64,000 nucleotides of DNA from contig JAKIMF020000001.1 in NCBI GenBank assembly GCA_022605425.2, positions 1,490,501-1,554,500 on the forward strand, given 5' to 3'. The position numbers were made by a program, and so were the translations under genes. Numbering within the stretch: the stretch's first letter is position 1; every line of letters starts with the position of its first letter. Source of the DNA: Hamiltosporidium tvaerminnensis (taxonomy: Eukaryota > Microsporidia > Dubosqiidae). The notes beneath the pieces are model-generated. The model did not search any database. It was given only the letters and a program-made list of their open reading frames with translations, and was not told the origin of the DNA. Positions 22,946 through 36,162 of the stretch are shown here, one piece after another.

Positions 22946-23382
22946 TATATAACTTCTTATTTTCCTGCAAAATGACTAATTTACTACCAAAAAGAGCGGT
23001 TTCATTAGAAAAAAACATAGTCATATTTTTTTTCAGGCTCTATATGTTTTAATAGTTGTGACTTCTGCTATATTTTACTTTTGGCCGAGAGTGAAATCCA
23101 GCACCTGGATGTCATTTTAAAATACGTTTGCATACTTTGAATGCCTTGGGAAGTATAGTGAAGGGCCATAATCAATTAAGTAAATCACGAACGATTACAA
23201 AAACTGACTATCGTGTTACAAAATATATTTCCTCGAAAATTCAACAGATAGTGAAAGATTTATTTTTTCGACGAGCAAGTCATGTTAGTTGGCCAGGAAT
23301 TCCACGTGTTAAATCTTCTTTCAGCTTTAATCTTTTGATGTCTATAATCTAAATAATTTATAATCCGGTTGGTCATTAATTA
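22946..23382. other. spacer between LINE B and tRNA-Ala
   Basis: It contains a 74-codon plus-strand frame (23128-23352) of normal-looking composition but with no recognisable domain and no start motif. I leave it uncalled. It could be a small gene or another relic. Confidence 0.35.
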
Positions 23383-23455
23383 GGGGATTTAGCTCAGTTG
23401 GTAGAGCGTTTGCTTCGCAAGTAAAAGGTCCTGGGTTCAATTCCCAGAATTTCCA
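23383..23455 (+). tRNA. tRNA-Ala (anticodon CGC)
   Basis: A 73-nt intronless tRNA. The acceptor stem GGGGATT pairs with AATTTCC using two G-U pairs. The D-arm is GCTC...GAGC with the A-box TAGCTCAGTTGG. The anticodon stem TTTGC/GTAAA encloses loop TTCGCAA, anticodon CGC. The variable loop is AGGTC and the T-arm is CTGGG-TTCAATT-CCCAG. Discriminator base A. The body resembles eukaryotic tRNA-Ala(CGC). No CCA is encoded and a T-rich run follows. Confidence 0.93.
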
Positions 23456-24359
23456 TTTTAAAATATTTCACAAAAACCCAAACTCTTATATTCTTTTAAC
23501 TTATATTTTCATAAGAATTCCTACTTTTTTAAAAACTATAAAAACTCAAAATCACACTTTTATCATCTGTTTGGTTATATCACAATCTAAAACTAAATAT
23601 TTCTTAAATAAACTTTTGTAAAATTTTCAGTGTTTACTTTTTCGATATTAGAGCCTTTCTATTTCAATTGATATAATGGTTTCTTTTTTCTTCTAAATTT
23701 GAAGCAAATATTTTATTTTTATCAAAACAATTTTAAATTAGATGTCTAATAATATTTATGAATATTAAAATCATGTTTAATATATACCATACTTACTCTC
23801 GTAAACTACCATTTATAATAAAAAGTGCTTCATGGTACAGAATTTGGATAAACTCCCTAAAAAGTCCAACGTTTCTGGCATTTAAATGAAATAACACGAG
23901 TAAATGCAAATTTTTTTGCGCTTTAAATTAATACTTCATTTCTTACAAAGCAAAAATAATCGCTGATATGACGATTACGGTAATTTTTTTTATGATTTAT
24001 TACAGCAAAAAATATATCATTGAATTTATAAATTAAAGAAATCCTGTGGCTCTTGTTTTTAAAATATTTATTTGTATTTTCTATAGTTTAAATGTTAAAA
24101 GTATAAAGATTTTCTATTTGATCTGGTGTTCATATTTCTCATTTTTAAAAAAATTTGAATCTCACTCGTGAAACACTAATCTTTAAAGTAAATTCAATTT
24201 CAAAAAAATGATCTATTAATTGCTTTCAAATTTGAAGCCCGATTTTTTGTATGAATTGAACTTTTTTATAATTATTTGATATTATTTTTTTAATCAAAAA
24301 AAACAGATATTTTAACCGTATAATTTGGATTTATTAAAAAATAGATTTCCCTTGTATAA
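23456..24359. other. intergenic, 5' flank of UNG
   Basis: A+T-rich. Nothing recognised apart from the CCC motif at 24349-24351. Confidence 0.4.
24349..24351 (+). promoter_or_regulatory. CCC start-site motif of UNG
   Basis: 'ttCCCttgtataaATG' places CCC 9 nt before the ATG. Confidence 0.55.
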
Positions 24360-25184
24360 ATGACAAAAGAATTGTTAAATTATTCAGATGAAATTGATAG
24401 AAAAAAAAACTGTTCTCATACCTGTAAAATATGCAAACTTAAGGATTATATATCAGAAGATTGGAGAAAATATTTTGAGTCGGAATCAATCGATGAAATT
24501 CTATGTTCAATAATTAAGCGCCTTCACTCTACGCAATTTTACCCTTCGATCGAAGATATATTTAGATTTACTTATTTTTTCCCGTTAGAAGAAACCAAAG
24601 TCGTAATTATTGGACAAGATCCATATCATAATCAAGGCGAAGCAACAGGATTGGCATTTTCGGTATCGGAGACACATAAAAAACTTCCACCGAGTTTAAG
24701 AAATATATTAAAAGAAGTTTCTTCTAATTTTCCAAATGAAGTCAATATTAATATGAGGAATACTTTAAATAAATATTTCAAATCTAAAGAAAATAAAGAA
24801 AAAATAAACCATAAAATTAATTCCAGTGTAGATAAACCACTGAATGGATGCTTAATACGATGGTTACAGCAGAATGTTCTGCTTTTAAATTCTACATTAA
24901 CTGTTGCGCCAAATAAACCAAATTCACATTTTGGATATAACTGGCATATAATTACAGACAATTTAATAAATAAAATAAGTGAAAATTGCGCAAATGTTGT
25001 TTTTATGCTCTGGGGAAATTACGCAATTAAAAAAGAAATTCTTATTGATAGTAAAAGACACTTGATCCTCAAAAGTAGTCATCCAAGCCCCTTTAGCGCG
25101 GACATTTCTTTTTTTGGAAGTATGCAATTTAAAAAAGCCAATGAATATTTAATTCAGAACAATAAAAAAGAAATTGATTGGTAA
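24360..25184 (+). CDS. UNG1: uracil-DNA glycosylase, family 1
   Basis: The 274-residue enzyme removes uracil from DNA at the first step of base excision repair. Motif A GQDPYH is at 85-90 with catalytic Asp87. The family LLLNSTLTV block is at 174-182, the MLWGNYA block at 216-222, and motif B HPSPFSA at 241-247 with His241. The core is complete. A lysine/asparagine-rich insertion of about 30-40 residues (about 125-160) interrupts the region between motif A and the LLLN block, where other family members are compact. The N-terminus has a Cys-rich stretch (C18, C22, C25). Start supported by CCC. Confidence 0.93.
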   Translation: MTKELLNYSDEIDRKKNCSHTCKICKLKDYISEDWRKYFESESIDEILCSIIKRLHSTQFYPSIEDIFRFTYFFPLEETKVVIIGQDPYHNQGEATGLAFSVSETHKKLPPSLRNILKEVSSNFPNEVNINMRNTLNKYFKSKENKEKINHKINSSVDKPLNGCLIRWLQQNVLLLNSTLTVAPNKPNSHFGYNWHIITDNLINKISENCANVVFMLWGNYAIKKEILIDSKRHLILKSSHPSPFSADISFFGSMQFKKANEYLIQNNKKEIDW

Positions 25185-26699
25185 TTTTGTATTTTTTGGA
25201 TTATCTAATATATAAATGTGGTAATTTTGTATGTGAATAAATTTTGTTGAAAATAATTAAATTGTTCTTTTCTTAAATTAAATAATAAACTGGGTTTGTT
25301 TATTTCATTATTTTATCTTATTTTTTTAGCAGAAAAAAACAAAACACATTGCCGATTTTTGCTTTCTAAACATAAGATATATATTCGGGATTATTATAAT
25401 AAATTTGCTTTTGATTTTGAATTTCTTAATTAAAATTTTATTGATATGGAATCCTAATGTGAAACTTTGTTTCTAGTTGCTATTTTTTTTTCAAAAATTA
25501 AAAGATTCAAGCAGAAAATTATAGTTGTATCCTATGAAAGATTTTTTCCGAACAAATATGAAATTATTTCATGAGAAATTAGTTCTTATAAACCCATGGA
25601 GACTGCTATATAATAACTTACAAATCCAAAACACATTTAAAGTTATAAAGCCAAGAATAGGTGTTTTTTATTTGAGTTATTTTTCGTTCCAATCCAGACT
25701 TATGATATAAAACTATAAATGAATCGGTTTTTTATGTTATCTAGAACATAGTTAATTGAATGATCAGAAACAAATGTCAACATTATGGATACAATGAAAA
25801 TAAAGGTTGCTTTCTATATATCATGTAATAAAGTACTTGGATAGTATTATATGTATTCTATTATAGAAGATTGACTTAAGCATATATTCTGCTTAAATAT
25901 ACTACGTTTTAAGCCGCTAGATAGGAAATCTAAAATTATTTGAATAAAGACACCTAAGAAAAGAAATATTTAAAAACTAAAAGGAGAATCAATACAAATT
26001 GGTTTAATTTTAGTATTATATTATTTTTCTGCCAGTATAAAAGCGTTTTAAAAGTATTCGACGAGCTAAAAAAAATCGTATGCTGAAAATACAAAGAGAC
26101 AATTACAAGTTTAAGGACATCATCTTAACAATAAAATTATAGGTATCCTTTATTAAATATATTCTTACTGTATAAGAAAAAAGAGCATTTAATTACGAAA
26201 TCAATTTTATTTAATCTGTATTTATCTTGTTTATAGACAATCATTTATTTGATTTGTGATAGAATGATTTGTATTTTACATAGAAATAATTTATAGTTCT
26301 TTTAATTAAACAAAATAGTGGATTGTGAGTTATTTTATCGTACTTCTAATTAACTAATATTAATAGATTTATTTTAGTATTCTTCATATATGGTATGGTT
26401 TTAAAGTTCTTTATCATACCTTTATCTGCTTTTGATCGTTGAAAAAAATGTAAAATATGCGACTTTTTTGAATAAACATATTCTTTCTCGTTTGCATTTG
26501 TGTCCAATATAATTAAACTTTTAATAAATCTATGTCTACCGTAATACATCACAAAATTCATCTTTTTTGGGATTATTGGCATTTAAGCACGACTATAATT
26601 CTCTTTTTCGCTGGAAGGAAATAATTTATTTTATTTTTCAGAACTGTCAACTTCATGTGTTCTTCTATTATCATGAGTATCAGAAGCTTTCTATGAGGC
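25185..26699. other. intergenic, no supported gene
   Basis: Two short frames (25525-25710 on + and 26346-26582 on -) have no domain, paralogue or start motif. The latter lies just beyond the expected 3' end of LINE relic H. Confidence 0.4.
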
Positions 26700-29660
26700 T
26701 TTTTATAATATTTTAAAAAAAACAAATTTTAATTTTAACACGATACTTATCTAAACACTATTCCTTTGAATAAAACCCGCTAATATTACAGAATATCCTA
26801 CAAATTTGATTTTTTGGTTCGAAATTTGAAGCAAATCAGCAGAGTAATCCAGAATTCCATGCAATATTTTACTTTTATTTCTTACTTAAAATATATCTAA
26901 TTAAGCTTTGATTTTGGTTTTTAAATTCTTTTTTAATATGATATTAATCTCAATTGCGGATAGAACTCTAAAAGAATTCTTTAACAATGTGATTCGGCAT
27001 TATTTTTCTAGTTTTTAATATCTGTTTATTAAAGAGGTGTGTATAGGTTACATAATCAGTTCATTGTGTTATACGGTATATTCAGACACGAAAATTTTAT
27101 ATATCTAGTTGCCAACTACATTTTATTCATATCAGATTAAATAAAAGTGTGAAAATTTTCTTTCTGCATCAAAACATATTTTTTTAATGAATATAGAAGT
27201 AAAGGAATTCATTATGGAGTTCGATTTTCTCTTTTAAACCATCTACGAGTTATTAATATTCTTTTATTACGAACATATTTCAATCCTCTATTACTTATCT
27301 GTCTCGAAGATGAACAGATGAAACCTCAATGTATATATAGCTTTTCAGTATCATAAAATTGGCTGGGTCGGTTCTTTTTTCACTAACGCCAGTTTTATAG
27401 ATTCAAAAGATTTCAGCTTCCTAAGTTATTCTTTTTCTCCATCAATTCTTTTAGTTTCATTTTAATGAATCATAGTCTGAATTCTACGCCTGGATATTTG
27501 TTTTTAGGTCAGGTATTTATTTTTTCATGTGTTTCTTTTAAGATTTTGTGATTAGGGATTAAAAGAATTGGCATATAAATCCAAGGTGGTTTTCTTCCCA
27601 AAAAAATTCAGAGTAATAATATTACGTAAACTGCACATATAATTACAGAGATATAGTTTTTCATGTAAATATCTCACTTTCACTTATTTATGCCCTTGCC
27701 TCCTCTTGGATAACATAGATGGCTTCCCATATAATTTACAATTTTTATCTCGTATATAAATTATCCATAGGATTCTCTCCAAATTTTACTTTATGTCCAC
27801 ATGTTCTATTATATATTAAAGTAGAATGACATTATATTTGTGAAAGATGGTATTTAGTATTCTTTATATTTAAAATTTCCGCTTTTCTAGTTGCAATTAC
27901 ACCACCTTTTCGAAAGAATGCAATAATTTAAGACAATGTGTATATTTCATATTAAATACTACCTAAATCACCACCAAATTCTATTCTAGACAACAGAATC
28001 ATGTTCCGATCTTGGTGTATATTTTCTTCATCAGCACTATATCTACTTCCTTAAATGGCAAGTTAACTTAGTCGAAGCGAGTAAAAATATGCCTACATGC
28101 TACTGAACCATCGATATCTAGTTTTGATGGATTCAATGAAATGTTTTTTTGAATTAATCTACTGCGTCAAGCCTATCTATTCTTGATATTCGTTTTTTTC
28201 GTAGTTCTTTAAATGAAAATATTGTTGGATTTTCTTGCTGCGTCATTCATTTCATAGAATTTCGAAACCTCAGCTCCTTCTGAGTTGTAGCTTTATTCTT
28301 AATAATATTTTTTTATTTACATGCTTCATTTGTATCTAGACTTATTAACTTCGGATGCATTCCACTTTTCTAGCTAATATTGCTAAATTTGGTAGGCGAT
28401 TCAAGCCGCTTTTGATTCAAATTTTTAAAAGTATTTTTTTTTTCTAATATCTTTAAAAAAATAATAACCGAGAGTGCCTCTTTGTGAAGCACTTATTCTT
28501 GTAAAATTGATTTCGACGCTTGAAGAAATAGCTATCATGCATGACTGGATTTCTTTATATATTTGCTTGGTTTTTAAACCAGAAATTACAGAAATAAGAC
28601 GATTTGGCAACTAAGTCAGATTTTTTTTTTAGAATGATGTTTGAATAATGATTTATGTGATGCGCTTGAATAAATAGTTACAAAGTTTCTTTAAAGTACC
28701 ACAATAAGCATCGGAACATATAATAGAAGCACATCTTTGTTCGTATGTCACACTGAAAGGCAATACAAACTATTTCTTTTTGTCGAATAGTACAGATCAA
28801 ACTCAAGAAAAAATGCTGATAAGATCTCATTAAGGCACACGAGATTTCATACACAAGAATGAGATGCTTTGACAACCTTTACATCTATTGATATACAATG
28901 ATATATCGTGAAAATTTTAGGTCAATAAATACTAAATTATTGTACGCGAACTTGTTGCAAAAAGACTAAATCTAAACATCGCCTCACATATAGAAGTAGA
29001 GTATAGAGTTAAATAAACTCTTACTAGAAACAGATAAAAACATATAAAATAAGCTGATATGGCGGAAATTGACTCTGCGTTAAATTTTTTTTGTTATTTG
29101 TATTTTTTTAAAAAAAATTTACTGTTATGTACGAATTTGAATATACTGAGAAAAATAAAAGCTGCATATTTTACTTTATTCTATTTTAGTTTTTGGGGAT
29201 TATGGTAAGTATACTATTAACACTTATAAATATAATTCTCGAAAGATGAACCCAGAGTATATACTATCAACAAACTATTTATAACTAAAAATTTTGCCTT
29301 TAAAAACATACAAAAGAAAATGAAAATAGGCAAAAAGTAAAAGCTACACAAGCCAGTAAAAAAATCGAACGACTTTTGAATGAATACAAACCAAGAACCA
29401 TAACATAACTACGGTCTAAAATTATCAAATAATAAAATATAGCAGAAGTTCTTTAAATATCTTTCATAATTTTTATATCTGTATTTTGTTTCTGCAAAGC
29501 AGAAAATTGTGATTCCTTATTTATTTCATCGAATGATCATTTTTGGATTGAGACAAGGGAACTGTCTCTTTAAGACCTGTTTTAGAGCGCGTAAAAACTA
29601 AATTATTTATAAATTCGTCTAGGTCGTATAGTGGATGAGCATTTTATCTATTTAAAAATT
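26700..29660 (-). mobile_element. very old RLE LINE copy H
   Basis: Found by mapping minus-strand translations onto copy A. NAHPLYDLDEFI near 29640 matches DNHPTTFPSLDEFV. A DI-K-FYYMF-RC block near 28.7 kb matches the DVKKAYDS box. RGTLGYYFF near 28460 matches the GILQGDSLSPLLF box. NPTIFSFKEL...RISRIDRL near 28200 matches IPTRSSFEEVQSKLISRVERL, followed by a match to the ISLINYHIGVL block. 'cattgaggtttcatc' near 27330 matches the RLE 'cattgaagtaggaatc'. The order is collinear. Short frames at 28425-28610 and 28678-28875 are remnants, not genes. The ends are estimates. Confidence 0.6.
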
Positions 29661-32029
29661 CCTGCAATATAAAGTATTCTTTTTATCTTCAAATGTTTTT
29701 CTTTGTATTGATTTTAACTTCAATATATTAACATCTATTTTCTTTCATAATACGCAATAGATATCTAAATAGAATTTATATCAATTCTCAAAAACAGAGA
29801 TTAGATAGTCAACAATGTAGTTATTAAACTAAAATTACAACGCAAAGGAAGCAAACAACTATATAAGCGGAAAAGAATCAAATTTAAAATTAAAAAATGT
29901 ATATTCTTTTATTGCAAACCAATTGCGTGCACAGTACAGATCAAACTTGTTATTTACTCTTATTTCAGATATCGAAACCATATATATAAACAATCCTGAA
30001 TTACAATATATTATAAAATAATTTTCATGTTTAGTTCAAGCTCAAGTTTGTATACTTAACCAGTATATATTAAAAAAATATTATTTTGCACTATAATTCC
30101 CGTAAAATATAAATGAATCGTGTTTTGCGCGTTTTATAAGCCTGTTTTTAGCTTAAAAACCATTTAAATAATGCCTGTAAAAATATAAATATGCCCCAGG
30201 ATATCACAAAAGGAATTTTTAAAGCACTAAAAATTCAATGTGCTTAATAATTCGGGGCACAAAAATTAGAAGGTTACATATATTAAGGTAACTAAGTCAT
30301 GCGTCTAAATCCAAACTTATTATTTAAAAAATTTATTTACCGCATTTTGTAACAAGCAAAGGAAAAAATTTGTGAGCAGTTCAAAAAAATCATTTCTATG
30401 AAATACTGAACAAAATTAAATTTAATCAGAAATCTAATAAGAAATATAATCTAAAAAAATATAAATATTTATAGGCGATGTCATCTAAATCCTTAAATAA
30501 GTACTGGGGCAATCTTGTCTTTTACCTTAGTGTTATATCCATCCTTTATAAGTAATTAAACTGTAAAATTTGCAATGTATATGTTAGTTACAAGGAACAA
30601 ATCAACTATATTATTTTTAAGAAAATCACTAAACAGATATTAGAGTATAAAATTTAAGTTGCTAAAGCTTTAAAACAAAGAATAATATATTGTATCTAGA
30701 TAAAAATCAACATGAGTTTGAAATATTAAAACCTGGCTGTATAATTGCAATTTTGTGGAACAATAAGGACTAGAAAATCCGAAACTTATAGATTTAAGCA
30801 TGGAATATAAAAACATAAAGATGGCAATGGTGTGGTTATAAAGATGCAAGAAAATAAATTTTAATTAATTCTTGATATTTTAGATTATTATATATCTTCA
30901 ATCGCATATATTTATATTCATTATATTTAAACCATTTGGATTATTTAAACAATAATTTTTTTAATAAATAATAAATTTTAAACTATCAATCTTTGGTATT
31001 TCAAGTTTAGTTGTAAAAAAATGTTTGGTTTCTTTTAAATGTATTTTATCAGAAAAATCGAGTCTACGTATGAAAAATTTTTTAAGGCATAAATTTGCGA
31101 ATTTTTAAGCCATAATTGGAATCAATAATATTAGAAACTTTAATAGCCTGTAAACTTATTATTCGCTTCTTGGCTTTATCTGCGTATTTATAAATTTTGG
31201 ATTCGCAGTTATATGTATATTTTTATAACAGAGCAATGTTTCGTGATAATTTAAAATTATGGTTTACCCAAATTCGGTTAATGACAATTTAAACATTAAA
31301 CTTATCAACATAATGAGTTTTTGATTCGGAAAATTTTCAATATAAAAGCCATCTGAATGAAATCGATTGAATAGTCGCCTCTTGTTATCAGGATTATTTA
31401 CTTTGGTATTTTAGATATTTCTGTTCTACTGGTCGTGTTGTCATAAATAATGGGTGAATTACAAATCTGGATAATTCTATTTTTGCTGTATTTATTATAC
31501 ATTTTCTTTTATATGATGAGCTTTCAGTTCTCTGTAAATCCCTGATTATGAAATATAACCTATAATAAATTAGAGACTAGATCTAACTCTTCTATTTCAA
31601 CCCGATCATCAAGATGATTAGAGCATAATTACTATAATTTAGCTTATAATACTCCGTAATTAAAAATCTAAATTCGATAAAGAAAGAATAGTATGGATAT
31701 CACTGTTTAGGATCTATTTCTGATCAAATATCGTTAATAGTTATACAAAAAATCTTAATTAGAGATAAATAGACAATACAAATAGCCTTGATTTGTTTTT
31801 TGTTGCTCAGATAAACTTTGGGATAATATCTAGGAATTATTAACATGCTTATGAGGTATTACATTGAGAATGGAATTTCGACTAACTATTGAAGCGTTGG
31901 AAAATTACGAATTCTATCAATTGAAAATACATGTTAAAAAAGAAAGTTCTAACTAAATCGAATTCTAAATTTTTACCTGAACCATGTAAATTTTCTGTTT
32001 TTCCATTAAATAATTCCAAATGATGTATT
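29661..32029. other. spacer between two divergent LINE relics
   Basis: This stretch should include any 5' remains of relics H (-) and C (+), but I could not align them. No gene supported. Confidence 0.35.
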
Positions 32030-34750
32030 GAATTCAATCAAAGAAATTTGAGATAAAAGTCCATAAATCTACGGTCTAAGCCCGAAAACTCATGTGAATT
32101 TGGTGGTTGTAGAGCTTCAGGCCTCATTTATCGAATATCATGCGAATTTTCAGAATTTTATATATTGATAAAATATTTCTCTTGTATCATGCAAGCTATG
32201 CGGATATTCAATGGACTTCAACATCAAATAAGAAGCTTGGCTCTATTTAGAGTAAAAATTAAAAGTAAAATTTGAATTCGTGATCTATATATGTTTTATC
32301 AGGAAAACGAGTAGAAATAATTGTTTTTTTTCTGAAATAAATGCGTTTAAATAAAATCCATGTTAGCTTAAATTTAAATGAACCTATGAAATGATGTGTT
32401 CTTAGGCTTATGCTAAAAAAATATTTTTTTAGTTTCATAAAATAAAATAAAAACCAAACGAAAAAAGAATCATTTGTTTGAACTATTTTGGGTTTGATGC
32501 TATCGTAAGCTATATGAATTGTTATATCAAGGATATAATGACTTTAGATTGCATTTCTGTTTTTGAACATTTGGAACAATTTTTAATGAAAACGCAATTA
32601 TATTTATATCCTGATTCTTTTTTTATATGATTTTTTCAAGCCATACATTTTTTGCTTAATGATTTTATAAACATTATATATTGTTTTTCTATCCGGAAGC
32701 TCCTGAAATTGATGATATTTATATTTTTTTCATTAAGTGCTTGTAAGCATGCATAAATATCTTTATGATTATAAAATTCAAACGTTAAGAATCAGTATCA
32801 GTTAAAACTTTTACTGTTTTCCAACTTATCTGACGCTAACGGCAAATCAATATGAATTCATGCACCCAAAACAATCATATGTATGTCGAACCTATATAAG
32901 TTAATGTTAGCGTATGTGCACATTCTAATTTTAAGTGAAAGTGAGGTTTAGTCTCTGAAAAAAATTAATGGGTTTCAGAATCAAAATACAATTTTAATAT
33001 ATGTTCTATATTTACCTAGTTTGGTTCTTTGAGATTCGTGTGTGTAGACGCGCTAAAATTGTGAGAAAAAGGAACAGATATTTGGTTATTCTCTTTTTAA
33101 ATTAGTAGCAGTAAGAGATATGCAAGAAATAGTCCTTACCAATATATTTGCCAAATAAAAACATGGAAATATTTTTAATCTATTTTTTACTATTTTAAAA
33201 ATTGCCAAGCAGATTTTTAATCATACTTTTTGATTAAATCATTGTGAGACTAAACTTTCTGGAGAACGTCAAAAATTTATTTTATCAACAATATCAAAAA
33301 GAAAAACCGAAAATTCCAGTGAAGCCGAAAAAACTAAGGTAGAATAGAAAAAAATCCAGCAAGAAAGTATTTTACCCACTCTTTTATTTGATTATATTGA
33401 TAAATTGAGCCAAATTCCCATAAGAAATACATAAAGATGGCAATATACGCTAAAACGAATCCCTGAACAACAAAAACTCTTATCTTCACTGCCAATCGTA
33501 AATATATTACGGCATTTTAGTTAATTAGCACTTATTTAGATCTTTGAGACCAAAGGGTTTTTCAAAATAATTTGTTTAAAATTAATAATTAGAAACTGGT
33601 TGTAACTGATAAGATAAAGAAGATCTTAAATTGTATAGATAAATTCGAGAGCGGTGAATTTTGGAGGAAATATACGTATCTACACATAATCCGACAATAT
33701 TTTTAACCGGAAATGTACAAACTAACTAATATCGATGGTTTAAATACTTTTCGTGCGAATATAAATTCATAAAAATCTTTTTTTAGTTTATTTAAGTGGG
33801 ATATCACACATCTATTATAGTGGGTTTGACTTGATTATATTGAATTAATCGTTAAGCAATTCTGTATATTAGTGTTGATATAGAACAGCAAATTACACTA
33901 GAAAAATATACCGAGATTTTGCACTGGAAAGAGGATTTGGAAGATATATAGAAGATTTTTGGTTCTAAATAGAACATATCTTCTTTAATTTATTTTTTTT
34001 TGAACTAACTAGGAATATACAAACCAGAGAAGCAGAAATAAGAGAAGTTGAAACTAAACATTAAACTCACTTTGTATAATAAAAATATTTTCATAATTTC
34101 AATGTAATATATAACTAACGTTGTGAAAGACAAACGTACGTAAATTAACCAACCTAAATATATGACAAATATACAGTAAAAAAACTACATTGATAATTTA
34201 ACGAGGTAGAAATGATTAACTAAAGAATATTTTAGACTCTTCATGATAATCAAAAGAAAAGCATATAATGCCACCTGTCATGCTGCAGGTTTTTGATATA
34301 TCCAAAATATAGATGTATTTTGAGAGACAAAAGGAATTCGCAATACTAAATAAAGTCTTGAAAAGTTGGTTACTAGATCTGTCAAAATTTTTGTACGTAA
34401 CTACATCTACTAATTCCAAGCCAGTACAAATTCAACCCCTTAAAACGAATTAGGAGCTTTTTTAAAGGAACTTTTGAAATGATTAAAAAGAAAATAGTAG
34501 TAGGACAACTGAATAATCCGGAATTAAAAATTATGAATTTCAAACCAGATATTTTTATAAGCAAAAAAAATAATAGCTCGGGTTGAACTCAGCATCATTT
34601 CGAATGTGCGCTTCGAATTATTGAAATATAATTTTATTTATTTCGACTTTTTAGAAAATTAAGAAGTTTTAGGACTGGTGTTGAGATTTTCGCTTTGTGA
34701 TAACTGTGAGGGGGTGATAAACAGATACTAAAATCGAATTTTAAATTTCA
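32030..34750 (+). mobile_element. very old RLE LINE copy C
   Basis: Collinear blocks with copy A: 'gaaatttgag...ctaagcccgaaaactcatgtgaatttggt' near 32045; 'atcatgcaagct-gcg-atat' near 32185; 'tgtatgtcgaacctatataagttaa' near 32880 with 'gaaagtgaggtttag' after it; a YRDFALERGFGRYI block near 33910; and the RLE 'aaaccagatatttttat' near 34545. Block spacing (about 690 and 2,350 bp from the second block) closely matches copy A (740 and 2,370). Stops are frequent, so the copy is dead. Confidence 0.65.
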
Positions 34751-35112
34751 AAAATTATTTGGTCTAAAACAAACCTGATGGTACTCAAAAATATTTTTTA
34801 ATTCCTTGTCTTGTTCAAAATTTAAGGTTACCTATAAATTAACGGCTAATTGGCTAATTAAGCGCGTAAAATAATATTACAGGAAGCCAAGAGTCACAAG
34901 CAACTTATGACTTATTAAAAATACGTACCAACCGGAAGAAAATATTTTTAAGCCAATAAGGTCGTAAAATATAAAATTACAATTCAAATAAAAAGACTAA
35001 TACGATTTAGCGATTCAAAATATTTTTATAGTCGAATAGATTAGAAGACAAGTAAAATGAAAGAAAAATAAAATAACTGGCAAATTATAAGTCGAAATAT
35101 ACCGCTAAATAA
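34751..35112. other. intergenic, nothing recognised
   Basis: A+T-rich 3' flank of the acidic secreted-type gene. Confidence 0.4.
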
Positions 35113-35564
35113 TTAATCTTTAATACCTTCACCTTCTTTTGTTCCGATTTCATCAATATCACTAGTTATACTGCCTTCGGATATATCAATTAAGTCATAA
35201 TCAGATAAATGCCGATCTTTATCATCAAATATTTCTTCATTTGAAGAAGCAGATGAAGCCTCATCTATCATATCATCTTTTTTTGTGTCGTCATGCCTTT
35301 CTGATACCCCAATAGTAGATGCATCTCCATTAGCTTCTGCTTCTAACGGCTCTTTATGTTCATTTCTAGGTTTTTTATTGCCGTAAAACATCGCAAATTC
35401 GGTTCATGAGGATGAAAACATTTTTTACATAAATTACCCGAATCTTTGCTACTATCAACTTCTTCATTCTTTTCAGAACATAATATTCCCAACAAAAAGA
35501 AAATTAAACATAAAAATTTAATCGAAAAAAAAATATTTTCTACCGCTTTTCTTACTTTTACCAT
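35113..35564 (-). pseudogene. acidic secreted-type protein, split by a frameshift
   Basis: Two overlapping frames read as one gene. The upstream frame (35564 to 35343) starts MVKVRKAVEN, has a hydrophobic signal-like segment at residues 14-29 ending in Cys, and a CxxC (CKKC) near 46-49. The downstream frame (to 35113) is strongly acidic and Ser-rich, without its own start signal. They overlap around a run of six T (six A on the coding strand) at 35371-35376, where one extra base would join them into a protein of about 150 residues. This could be a real mutation, an assembly error in a homopolymer, or less likely programmed slippage. Function unknown; secretion is inferred from the hydrophobic N-terminus. 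Confidence 0.5.
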
Positions 35565-36162
35565 TTTTTATTTTTAAGGATCACAAATAAGAACTAATTG
35601 GATTAAGGTTTTCTTAATTTAACTATAAAAAACCAAATTTGTGCCCAAAAAGTATAAATTAATTTTTTTTTATTTTATAAAACTCTTTATTTCTAATCGA
35701 AAAAAAAATTTTTTTATCGAAAATTTCTTCTTTAAATTAAATACTTTTTGTAAATCTCTGATAAATATTTTAAATGTTTTTTAAAAAAATGAAAAATATA
35801 TAAAATAGCATTCAAATGCCTTTAATTTACAAATAATATACAATCAACTGTTATTCTTATCATTTTGAATTCAGGATTCTTAAAATTGTAATTATAGAAA
35901 TTATAAATTTGATAATTCATATAAGCGTAGTCTTAATACTTTTATTTTATTTAAAAGTGATATTTTTATAGACTTTAATAAGAATTATTCTTACATATTT
36001 TGAAATCTGATTACTTTTATGATTCTTAGATGCCAAAATTAATTTTAAAAATTACAACTAAAAAAATGGCATAAAATACACGCAAAAAGAAACAGAAATA
36101 ATGAAAACTCGAGTTTGTAAAGAATTAAAACAAAATATAAAAGAAAAATTCCATGGTTTTTT
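35565..36162. other. intergenic, nothing recognised
   Basis: A+T-rich spacer between the 3' end of PABP and the acidic gene, both on the minus strand. Confidence 0.4.

Noticed and set aside
23128-23352. 74-codon frame beside tRNA-Ala
   Set aside because: No domain, start motif or similar copy. Left as unresolved rather than called.
28425-28875. Two short minus-strand frames that look like small genes
   Set aside because: They map in order onto RT regions of the LINE and are remnants of copy H.
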